Shown: positions 1 to 4,555 of the stretch, in pieces
Position numbering within the stretch: position 1 is the first letter of the stretch
Layout of the letters: every line of letters begins with the position of its first letter
Assembly: GCA_947629125.1 (NCBI GenBank)
Contig: CANRCO010000022.1
Coordinates: 1 to 14,244, forward strand
Direction: 5' to 3'
DNA length: 14,244 bases
Origin: an uncultured Bacilli bacterium
Lineage (GTDB): Bacteria > Bacillota_I > Bacilli_A > RF39 > UBA660
Translations under genes and position numbers: made by a program
Notes under the pieces: generated by a model
Told to the model about the DNA's origin: nothing
Seen by the model: only the letters and a program-made list of their open reading frames with translations
The model's database searches: none

Positions 1-530
1 TTATCACTATTTAATTCAATATTATCTTTAAAAGTTTGTGATTGGTAAGCAGCTACTAAAATATTACCTTTAATACTATCATTAAATTTTAATACTTCTA
101 AAGCATCTAAAACAGTTAATATATTTTGATAATTAGTATCAAGTATAGTTTTATCTTCATTAATAAAAGCTTTAGCTATTTCTTTTAATGTAATAAACCC
201 AGTTAATAATTTTTTTTCATTAATTAAAGGCATAGCAGTAATATCTAGTTTTTGAATTAAATTAACAGTTTCATAAATAGAATAATTTTCATTAATCATT
301 GCTTCTTTATTATATTTAACATTACGAATTTGAATTCTTATATCATTAAGAAATTCTGGTTCTTTAATTTTAAAATAATCTAAAACAAATTTTGTTTCAT
401 TATTAATATGTCCTAAAACTTTAGGTACACTCTTTTCTCCTAATTGATTTTTTAAATCAGCTAAAGCAATACTTGCACATACTGAATCAGTATCAGGATT
501 TTTATGACCAAAAATATATGTTGTTTGCAT
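1..530 (-). CDS. ppaC: Mn-dependent (family II) inorganic pyrophosphatase with CBS insert, C-terminus outside window
   Basis: This minus-strand gene starts at ATG 530-528 and runs off the window after about 176 codons. Residues 7-16 read FGHKNPDTDS, the DHH-superfamily signature of family II pyrophosphatases; His9, Asp13 and Asp15 sit where the Mn ligands of the Bacillus enzyme sit. From about residue 75 a CBS domain interrupts the DHH domain (segment ending in LLTGFITLKEIA), and residues ~155-176 resemble the start of a DRTGG region. This matches the CBS-PPase subtype, in which adenine nucleotides binding the CBS pair regulate hydrolysis of PPi to two phosphates in the cytoplasm; nucleotide control here is inferred from the family. 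The start is supported by GGAG at 543-540, nine bases upstream. The catalytic C-terminal DHHA2 domain lies beyond position 1. Confidence 0.9.
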   Translation of the reverse strand, partial: MQTTYIFGHKNPDTDSVCASIALADLKNQLGEKSVPKVLGHINNETKFVLDYFKIKEPEFLNDIRIQIRNVKYNKEAMINENYSIYETVNLIQKLDITAMPLINEKKLLTGFITLKEIAKAFINEDKTILDTNYQNILTVLDALEVLKFNDSIKGNILVAAYQSQTFKDNIELNSD

Positions 531-549
531 GTAAATCAACTCCGAGGTA

Positions 550-558
550 AGTATAACA
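550..558 (-). promoter_or_regulatory. Extended -10 promoter of the pyrophosphatase gene
   Basis: Read on the minus strand, 558-550 is TGTTATACT, an extended -10 (TGn plus TATACT). No convincing -35 is present. The start codon lies only about 20 bases downstream, which implies a very short leader that begins near the GGAG ribosome site. It faces away from the PH-domain gene in a 92-bp divergent intergenic region. Confidence 0.45.
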
Positions 559-593
559 TGTTTTAAAAAAAAATGGAATTCTTTTTCTTCTTA

Positions 594-602
594 TGCTATT
601 AT
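594..602 (+). promoter_or_regulatory. Extended -10 promoter of the PH-domain gene
   Basis: Bases 594-602 read TGCTATTAT, an extended -10 about 20 bases before the ATG at 623. There is no clear -35. The ribosome site AAGGTG at 612-617 lies five bases before the start codon, so the leader would be short. Confidence 0.4.
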
Positions 603-622
603 ATAGCCAATAAGGTGATATT

Positions 623-1057
623 ATGTCTACAGTTTATTCATTGGTTAAAAAATATAAGAAAAATTATCCTGGAGGTATTACTTGGTGGCGTTTAAAAAAG
701 CATAGTAGTGTAATAGAAAAACATATTAATCCAGGAGAAGAAGTACTCTATGCGTTTGCTGGACAAAAGGGTTATACTAATACAGATATTTTTAATACCT
801 GTGTAGTAGCATTAACTAATAAAAGAATCTTAATTGGCCAAAAAAGAGTTTTATTTGGTTATACGCTATATTCTATAACTCCAGAAATGTATAATGACTT
901 ACAAGTTTATCAAGGTTTATTTTGGGGTAAAATTACAATTGATACAGTTAAAGAAGAAGTTAAATTAATGTTTTTAGCTAAAAAAAGTTTAGATGAAATT
1001 GAAACAACTATTAGTGAATACATGTTAGAAGCAAAAAAATTATATCGAACAGATTAA
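623..1057 (+). CDS. Small PH-domain protein (YokE-like bacterial PH)
   Basis: A 144-residue soluble protein with no signal peptide. Residues ~37-125 have the character of a bacterial PH domain of the YokE-like type: NPGEEVLYAFAGQ opens the fold, VVALTNKRILIGQ is the typical TNKRI(L/I) strand-turn, and residues ~88-120 give the remaining strands before a C-terminal amphipathic helix (LDEIETTISEYM). Such proteins have no assigned enzymatic role; membrane or protein binding is the general expectation for the fold, not something shown here. The start is fixed by AAGGTG at 612-617. The gene is monocistronic and divergent from the pyrophosphatase. Its last seven codons, stop and following bases are duplicated exactly at 1421-1453. 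Confidence 0.8.
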   Translation: MSTVYSLVKKYKKNYPGGITWWRLKKHSSVIEKHINPGEEVLYAFAGQKGYTNTDIFNTCVVALTNKRILIGQKRVLFGYTLYSITPEMYNDLQVYQGLFWGKITIDTVKEEVKLMFLAKKSLDEIETTISEYMLEAKKLYRTD

Positions 1058-1066
1058 CAAAAAAAT
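1034..1066 (+). repeat. 33-bp direct repeat, copy 1 (3' end of the PH gene)
   Basis: These 33 bases contain the last codons and stop of the PH-domain gene plus an A-run. They recur without mismatch at 1421-1453, giving a spacing of 387 bp. Outside the 33 bases the flanks differ. The two copies bracket the toxin-antitoxin cassette. Confidence 0.95.
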
Positions 1067-1067
1067 A

Positions 1068-1096
1068 TTGCAATACAAACATTTGTTTGATATAAT
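1068..1096 (+). promoter_or_regulatory. Promoter of the small toxin-like gene
   Basis: TTGCAA at 1068-1073 and a perfect TATAAT at 1091-1096 are separated by exactly 17 bases. The start of transcription is expected near 1102-1104. The spacer contains the inverted repeat CAAAC-ATTT-GTTTG (1076-1089), which could be an operator or chance in AT-rich DNA. The promoter abuts the first direct repeat and does not lie inside it. Confidence 0.8.
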
Positions 1097-1114
1097 TGAT
1101 TAGGAATATTTAGT

Positions 1115-1151
1115 GTGAGTGTCGTCCTCTATTCTTGTAAAAGAAGGGGGG
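1115..1151 (+). promoter_or_regulatory. Toxin mRNA 5' leader: ribosome-site-sequestering hairpin and long-range pairing arm
   Basis: The ribosome site is the G-run at 1146-1151. It can be closed by a local hairpin: TTCTT (1132-1136) pairs with AAGAA (1141-1145) around loop GTAA, and CCTCT (1126-1130) pairs with the G-run with two G-U pairs. The same CCTCT arm, within 1115-1133, can instead pair with 1286-1303 in the 3' untranslated region: 8 bp, then a bulge and a G-U, then 9 bp including one G-U. The two structures exclude each other. The pairings are read from the sequence; the regulatory consequence is inferred. Confidence 0.6.
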
Positions 1152-1160
1152 TAGATATTA

Positions 1161-1253
1161 ATGAAAACTAAGACTTTTATTTTAAAAGTTCTAAAACTCA
1201 TTTCTATCGTATTGTTACTTTCTACCTTACTGGTGTTAGCAATAAAAAAATAG
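1161..1253 (+). CDS. 30-residue hydrophobic peptide, candidate type I toxin
   Basis: The reading frame encodes 30 residues: a basic start (MKTKTF), one uninterrupted hydrophobic stretch at residues ~13-28 (LISIVLLLSTLLVLAI), and a Lys-Lys end. This is the layout of small membrane-inserting type I toxins, although I see no match to a named family such as Fst, TxpA, BsrG, Hok or TisB. The G-rich ribosome site at 1146-1151 lies nine bases before the ATG. A strong promoter at 1068-1096 drives it and a terminator follows at 1289-1331, giving an mRNA of ~230 nt. A convergent antisense transcript overlaps the 3' untranslated region. Function as a toxin is inferred from architecture; a regulatory or leader peptide is the alternative, but no gene follows within the same transcript. 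Confidence 0.65.
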   Translation: MKTKTFILKVLKLISIVLLLSTLLVLAIKK

Positions 1254-1272
1254 ACACTCTGCATAGAGTGTC
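1244..1272 (-). terminator. Terminator of the antisense RNA
   Basis: On the minus strand GACACTCT-ATGC-AGAGTGTC forms a perfect 8-bp stem with a 4-base loop (1272-1253), followed by TA and seven T (1250-1244). It reads as an intrinsic terminator only in the minus direction; on the plus strand no T-run follows. The stem begins at the last base of the toxin stop codon. Confidence 0.75.
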
Positions 1273-1288
1273 AACTTACTCTTAAAAT

Positions 1289-1331
1289 AGAGGTGACATT
1301 CACTTGCAAATCTAAATGTTCCTCTTTTTTT
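1289..1331 (+). terminator. Terminator of the toxin mRNA
   Basis: AGAGG (1289-1293) and ACATT (1296-1300) pair with AATGT (1315-1319) and CCTCT (1321-1325), separated by a small internal loop, and a T-run follows. The stem also carries the bases that can pair with the toxin leader. The flanking A and T runs would allow weak termination in the other direction too. Confidence 0.65.
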
Positions 1332-1359
1332 ATTTTATGCAAGTATCCTTGCTAAATAC

Positions 1360-1389
1360 ATATTAACATAAAATTTAGCATTTTGTCAA
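1360..1389 (-). promoter_or_regulatory. Promoter of the antisense RNA
   Basis: On the minus strand a perfect TTGACA (1389-1384) is followed after 18 bases by TAATAT (1365-1360), preceded by TG to give an extended -10. Nothing encoded leftward on this strand explains it except the short terminated transcript over the toxin 3' end. Confidence 0.7.
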
Positions 1390-1420
1390 AAAATATTAAA
1401 ATCGATGCTAGTGAATATTT

Positions 1421-1453
1421 AAAAAATTATATCGAACAGATTAACAAAAAAAT
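1421..1453 (+). repeat. 33-bp direct repeat, copy 2
   Basis: An exact copy of 1034-1066, including the seven terminal codons and stop of the PH gene, although no open gene leads into it here. It marks the right border of the toxin-antitoxin cassette. Confidence 0.95.
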
Positions 1454-1469
1454 TTAATAAACATAAATT
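1441..1469 (+). promoter_or_regulatory. Possible promoter of the LysM gene
   Basis: TTAACA (1441-1446) and TAAATT (1464-1469) are spaced by 17 bases just ahead of the ribosome site AGGAAG (1475-1480). The -35 lies inside the second direct repeat. The -10 is only a 4/6 match, so this is tentative. Confidence 0.35.
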
Positions 1470-1487
1470 ACTTTAGGAAGTGATGTT

Positions 1488-1943
1488 ATGTTTGATATGT
1501 ATACTGTAAAAAATGGTGATACGCTTTTAAGTATAGCTAAAAAATTTAATACAACACCAGAGGTTATTAAACAAATTAATAATTTTGCGTCTTTAGATGG
1601 GTTAAGAGCAGATATGGATATTGTTGTACCTAAAGGAATGGAGCAATATTATGATTATTATACAATAAATACTGGAGATAGTTTATATTCTATAGCAAGA
1701 AGATATAATATAAATCCTGAATTATTAGCTAGTATAAATGGTTTAAATATGGATGATTATATTTATCCAGACCAAAGAATAATTATTCCAAAGGCTGGTT
1801 ATAGTTATTATATTACTGCTGAAGGAGATACACTAAACACTGTTGCTAAAACATTTAATGTTAGTAAAGATAAAATATTACAACAAAATCCTGAAATATA
1901 TTTGTTAGCAGGACAAATGTTAGTAAATAAAACAAATAAGTAA
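1488..1943 (+). CDS. Triple LysM-domain protein
   Basis: A 151-residue protein made almost entirely of three LysM repeats: residues ~5-48 (YTVKNGDTLLSIAKKF), ~57-101 (YTINTGDSLYSIARRY) and ~107-149 (YITAEGDTLNTVAKTF), each with the Gly-Asp-(T/S)-Leu turn and the first two ending in an (I/V)P strand. LysM modules bind N-acetylglucosamine-containing glycans such as peptidoglycan. There is no catalytic domain, signal peptide or membrane segment, so it may stay in the cytoplasm, leave by another route, or act in a spore- or envelope-morphogenesis role as some short LysM proteins of Bacilli do; the sequence does not decide. AGGAAG at 1475-1480 supports the ATG at 1488; Met4 (1497) is an alternative. 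A terminator follows directly. Confidence 0.85.
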   Translation: MFDMYTVKNGDTLLSIAKKFNTTPEVIKQINNFASLDGLRADMDIVVPKGMEQYYDYYTINTGDSLYSIARRYNINPELLASINGLNMDDYIYPDQRIIIPKAGYSYYITAEGDTLNTVAKTFNVSKDKILQQNPEIYLLAGQMLVNKTNK

Positions 1944-1976
1944 GTTATATATAAGCTATGTATAACTTATTTTTTT
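1941..1976 (+). terminator. Terminator after the LysM gene
   Basis: TAAGTTATA (1941-1949) and TATAACTTA (1961-1969) form a perfect 9-bp stem with an 11-base loop, followed by seven T. The stem includes the stop codon of the LysM gene. Confidence 0.8.
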
Positions 1977-1977
1977 G

Positions 1978-2006
1978 TTGTCAAATGCTCATTAATGTTT
2001 TATAAT
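1978..2006 (+). promoter_or_regulatory. Promoter of the 185-residue surface protein gene
   Basis: TTGTCA (1978-1983) and TATAAT (2001-2006) with a 17-base spacer. It begins right after the T-run of the preceding terminator. Confidence 0.8.
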
Positions 2007-2035
2007 CAAAGTGTAAAAGATATGGAGTCAAAATT

Positions 2036-2593
2036 ATGGAACAAATAAAATATAAAAAACTATGGTTAGTTATAATTATCTTACTTATTCTTATTATTAT
2101 TGGATTTTCTTTTTCTTATTTTCAATTTCGTAAAACTACAGAAAGTATAAAAAAATTCAATACAGATTGTTTTGATATTAAATATCAAGATAAAACAAAG
2201 GGAATTAATTTAGAGAAAGCTTACCCAATTAGTGATGAAGATGGTCTAAAAACAGTTCCTTATAAATTTAGTGTAACTAATATTTGTCCTTATGATATGG
2301 ATTTGAATATAAAATTAAATATGATACGTAATACAACTTTAGATAGTAAATATGTTAAAGTTGCATTAGGTAATGATGTAAAATTAAAACCAACTAAATT
2401 AAGTGATTGTAAAGAAGTAGATTATGATAATTCGAAGTATATAGATTCTAAAATATTATCTAGTATAAGTTTAAAACAATATCAAACTATTGAAGTAGAT
2501 TTTAGAATGTGGGTAGACCAAGAAGCTAAAGATAATGAGGGAAGCAATGCCTACATGTCATCAAAAATAGAAGTAGAAGGATTTAATAAATAA
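2036..2593 (+). CDS. Membrane-anchored surface protein, TasA/SipW-substrate-like domain
   Basis: A 185-residue protein with a basic N-terminus, one hydrophobic helix (residues ~10-28) and an extracytoplasmic beta-rich domain. It is a paralogue of the N-terminal third of the next gene product: both share NTDC (Cys45 here), an LEKA(Y/F)PI..(E/V)DG segment (~59-70), a second Cys in a TNIC/ANEC context (Cys84) and a late (F/L)RMW(V/L)D motif (~156-161). The two Cys could form a disulfide. The layout resembles SipW-dependent TasA/CalY-type proteins, but the usual cleavage motif is degenerate (GFSFSYF), so the helix may remain as an anchor. GGAG at 2024-2027 supports the start. It has its own promoter and terminator. 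No known function. Confidence 0.65.
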   Translation: MEQIKYKKLWLVIIILLILIIIGFSFSYFQFRKTTESIKKFNTDCFDIKYQDKTKGINLEKAYPISDEDGLKTVPYKFSVTNICPYDMDLNIKLNMIRNTTLDSKYVKVALGNDVKLKPTKLSDCKEVDYDNSKYIDSKILSSISLKQYQTIEVDFRMWVDQEAKDNEGSNAYMSSKIEVEGFNK

Positions 2594-2606
2594 TAAATAA
2601 ATTGAT

Positions 2607-2635
2607 AAAGGGATGTTAAGTAACATTCTTTTTTT
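2607..2635 (+). terminator. Terminator after the 185-residue gene
   Basis: A long stem around a very short loop: AAAGGGATGTTA pairs with TAACATTCTTT with G-U pairs, followed by T residues to 2635. Confidence 0.75.
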
Positions 2636-2652
2636 ATGTCCAGATAAGATAC

Positions 2653-2681
2653 TTGCAAATACCCTAAGAATAAATTATAAT
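2653..2681 (+). promoter_or_regulatory. Promoter of the 585-residue surface protein gene
   Basis: TTGCAA (2653-2658) and TATAAT (2676-2681) with a 17-base spacer. The -35 hexamer and spacing are the same as at the toxin promoter. Confidence 0.8.
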
Positions 2682-2716
2682 AAAATTACAGATAATAAAG
2701 TACGAGGTGTAAACAT

Positions 2717-4474
2717 ATGGACAGTAAAAGCAATAAGAAAAAATATATAATTGGTGGCAGTATTTGTTTAATTCTTCTAATAGTAATCGGAGCAACATAT
2801 GCTTACTGGACAACAACCCAAGTTCAAAAAGATATTAATGAAATTAATACAGATTGCTTAAGAATATCTTATACAAATAAAGATGCAAGTAAAACAGGTT
2901 TTACCTTAGAAAAAGCTTTTCCAATAAAGGATGTGGATGGAAGAAGTTTAGAAGGTTATACCTTTACCATAGCAAATGAATGTACTACATATATAAATTA
3001 CAATGTTAATATGGAAAGTTTAAAATTAAACTCAGATGGAACTGTTTCATCAACTGATGAAAATCATGAAGATATACAAATTAATATTGAATATATAGAT
3101 ACAATTTTAAATGATGAAGCTATAATAAATTTAAAAGGTTATAAACAAACCCAGTCATTATTAACAAAAAAAGATGGAAATACAGCAACAGCATATGATA
3201 CTAGAATATTAGAAAGTGGAGCCTTAGGTCCAAAAGGAACAGAAAATGATAAAATCGAATATACCTTAAGAATGTGGTTGGATGAAGATACACCAACAAG
3301 TGAGATGAATAAGATATACAAAGGAAAAATAAGTGTATGGGCAACCCCGACAAAAGCAGAGAATGCCGTAGAGAAAATAACAAATATTGCTAATCAACAA
3401 GTAGCTGCAAGTACAAATAGTACAACTCAGTTAGCAGTTGATGATACAGCTGACCAAAACATAAGATATATCGGAAAAGACCCAGATAACTATATAGATA
3501 TCGGAAATGGAGTATATCAAACAGATATCTGGATTGGTTATAATAATGAAGATATATATAAAGGACAATATACAGTAGAATATACAAGCGAAGAAGAATG
3601 TAAGGGTAATGGTAAATATAACAAACATTGTACCCAATTACATAAAAAAGGCGACCCAATATTATGGCGCATCATCGGAGTTATGAAAGATAATACAATA
3701 AATGATAATCAAACAGCAAGATTAAAAATAATAAGAGATGAAGATATAGGAATGATGTCATGGGATGCAAAATGTAATACTGAAGATAAAACATCAAGTT
3801 GCTCAGGAGGATATACTTATAAAAATAATTGGAATGAAGCAAGTTTAAAAACAACATTAAATGAAGCATTTTGGGAAAGAAAAACAACAACCGATAGAAA
3901 TTATATATATGTATATGATGGAGAAAATTTTAATAGTCATTGGTATAAACTAAGATTTGAAGATACAGGAATAAGAGAAATAAGCAGAAAATTAGTTGAT
4001 AATACAAAGTGGCATTTAGGAGGAATAACATTTGATGAATATGATACAGCAACGGTAGGAATATATTATTCGAAAGAACATGCTGATAAAGTATATGATA
4101 AAAATCCAACAACATGGAATGGCAAAGTAGGATTAATGTATGCTAGTGATTATGGTTATGCAACTGGTGGAGGAGAAGGAAAACAAAGAAGCGAATGTTT
4201 AACACAAGATTTATATCATTGGAACGCATCTGGATTTGAAGATTGCTATAAAAATGATTGGTTATATTATCCATCAAATTATCAATGGTTGATGAACCCA
4301 TATGCGTCTAACGATAACTATGCTGCTCGTGCAGACTATAACGGGTTTGTCAGCAGCTACTATTACGTGTACCCTAATAATTATCGTATTCGCCCAGTCC
4401 TATATCTAAAGTCTGATGTAAAAATAGTGAGCGGAACAGGAACAAAAGAAAATCCGTATCGTATTACTTTGTAA
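2717..4474 (+). CDS. Large surface protein: SipW-type signal, TasA-like domain, C-terminal lectin-fold-like (DUF6273-type) domain
   Basis: A 585-residue protein. Residues 1-32 are a basic segment and hydrophobic helix ending in GATYAYW, typical of SipW-dependent signal peptides. Residues ~40-210 form the domain shared with the upstream 185-residue protein (NTDC at Cys47, ANEC at Cys89, LRMWLDED near 180). An Ala/Thr/Asn-rich linker (~215-250) leads to a C-terminal domain from ~250: GDPILWRIIGV, then NWNEASLKTTLNEAFW, GLMYASDYGYA, several Cys, and an end of RPVLYLKSDV followed by SGTGTKENPYRI. This resembles the DUF6273/C-type-lectin-like domains of many exported proteins in gut Bacillota, including targets of diversity-generating retroelements; the assignment is from memory of the motifs. 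GAGGTG at 2704-2709 supports the start. The ligand is unknown. Codons 529-559 differ sharply in composition from the rest of the gene. Confidence 0.7.
   Translation: MDSKSNKKKYIIGGSICLILLIVIGATYAYWTTTQVQKDINEINTDCLRISYTNKDASKTGFTLEKAFPIKDVDGRSLEGYTFTIANECTTYINYNVNMESLKLNSDGTVSSTDENHEDIQINIEYIDTILNDEAIINLKGYKQTQSLLTKKDGNTATAYDTRILESGALGPKGTENDKIEYTLRMWLDEDTPTSEMNKIYKGKISVWATPTKAENAVEKITNIANQQVAASTNSTTQLAVDDTADQNIRYIGKDPDNYIDIGNGVYQTDIWIGYNNEDIYKGQYTVEYTSEEECKGNGKYNKHCTQLHKKGDPILWRIIGVMKDNTINDNQTARLKIIRDEDIGMMSWDAKCNTEDKTSSCSGGYTYKNNWNEASLKTTLNEAFWERKTTTDRNYIYVYDGENFNSHWYKLRFEDTGIREISRKLVDNTKWHLGGITFDEYDTATVGIYYSKEHADKVYDKNPTTWNGKVGLMYASDYGYATGGGEGKQRSECLTQDLYHWNASGFEDCYKNDWLYYPSNYQWLMNPYASNDNYAARADYNGFVSSYYYVYPNNYRIRPVLYLKSDVKIVSGTGTKENPYRITL
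4301..4411 (+). other. Candidate variable region at the 3' end of the surface protein gene
   Basis: From 4301 to about 4400 GC is ~43%, against ~30% in the preceding 99 bases. Of the 29 codons at 4307-4393, 26 end in C or T (exceptions GCA, GGG, GTG), against 14 of the preceding 29. Encoded residues are Asn, Asp, Tyr, Ser, Ala, Arg and Phe, all reachable from AAC or AAT by changing adenines only. Arg is CGT/CGC, while AGA prevails elsewhere in the gene. The stretch sits just before the RPVLYL strand, which is where retroelement-diversified lectin-fold proteins carry their variable residues. No template repeat or reverse transcriptase is in this window. Confidence 0.45.
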
Positions 4475-4480
4475 AATATA

Positions 4481-4516
4481 AATATAGAAATTATTAAAAA
4501 ATTCTATATTTTTTTT
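4481..4516 (+). terminator. Terminator after the large surface protein gene
   Basis: AATATAGAA (4481-4489) and TTCTATATT (4502-4510) form a perfect 9-bp stem with an A/T loop, followed by six T. It is AT-only in large part but well formed. Confidence 0.75.
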
Positions 4517-4522
4517 ATTTTG

Positions 4523-4531
4523 TGGTATCAT
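4523..4531 (+). promoter_or_regulatory. Possible uvrA promoter (extended -10)
   Basis: TGGTATCAT (4523-4531) matches an extended -10. It lies 24 bases before the uvrA start, with no good -35. I see no SOS operator (neither the Bacillus DinR/LexA GAAC-N4-GTTC box nor the E. coli CTG-N10-CAG box) around it, so DNA-damage control is not supported by the sequence here. Confidence 0.35.
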
Positions 4532-4555
4532 ATTTAACAATGAGTGGTGAAGAAA

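Larger units (their letters stand above)
1244..1353 (-). ncRNA. Candidate antisense antitoxin RNA (~110 nt)
   Basis: A promoter at 1389-1360 on the minus strand would start this RNA near 1353, and the terminator at 1272-1244 would end it. It has a 5' hairpin (GCAAG-GATA-CTTGC, 1352-1339) and covers the toxin 3' untranslated region and stop codon in antisense. This convergent 3'-overlapping arrangement is the one of txpA/RatA and bsrG/SR4 in Bacillus subtilis. Because it is complementary to 1286-1303, it also resembles the toxin leader 1115-1133 and could compete with it for the toxin 3' end. No protein-coding frame is evident in it. Existence and size are predictions from promoter and terminator. 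Confidence 0.6.

Noticed and set aside
1115..1303. An Fst/par-type locus with direct repeats shared by toxin RNA and antitoxin RNA
   Set aside because: The related segments at 1115-1133 and 1286-1303 are inverted, not direct, so the antisense RNA resembles the toxin leader and is not complementary to it. The layout fits 3'-overlap systems better.
1058..1487. An insertion sequence or miniature transposon carrying the cassette
   Set aside because: No terminal inverted repeats at the borders and no transposase; a 33-bp duplication is far longer than usual target-site duplications. Insertion by another route remains open.
3139..4115. Several overlapping minus-strand open frames under the large surface protein gene
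   Set aside because: All encode Tyr/Leu/Phe-rich low-complexity products produced by reading A-rich coding DNA backwards; several overlap each other in different frames.
4544..4555. GTG 4544 as the uvrA start (four extra residues, MVKK)
   Set aside because: The region is the ribosome-binding site for ATG 4556, and UvrA proteins typically start at the equivalent of MDKIIVKGAREN.
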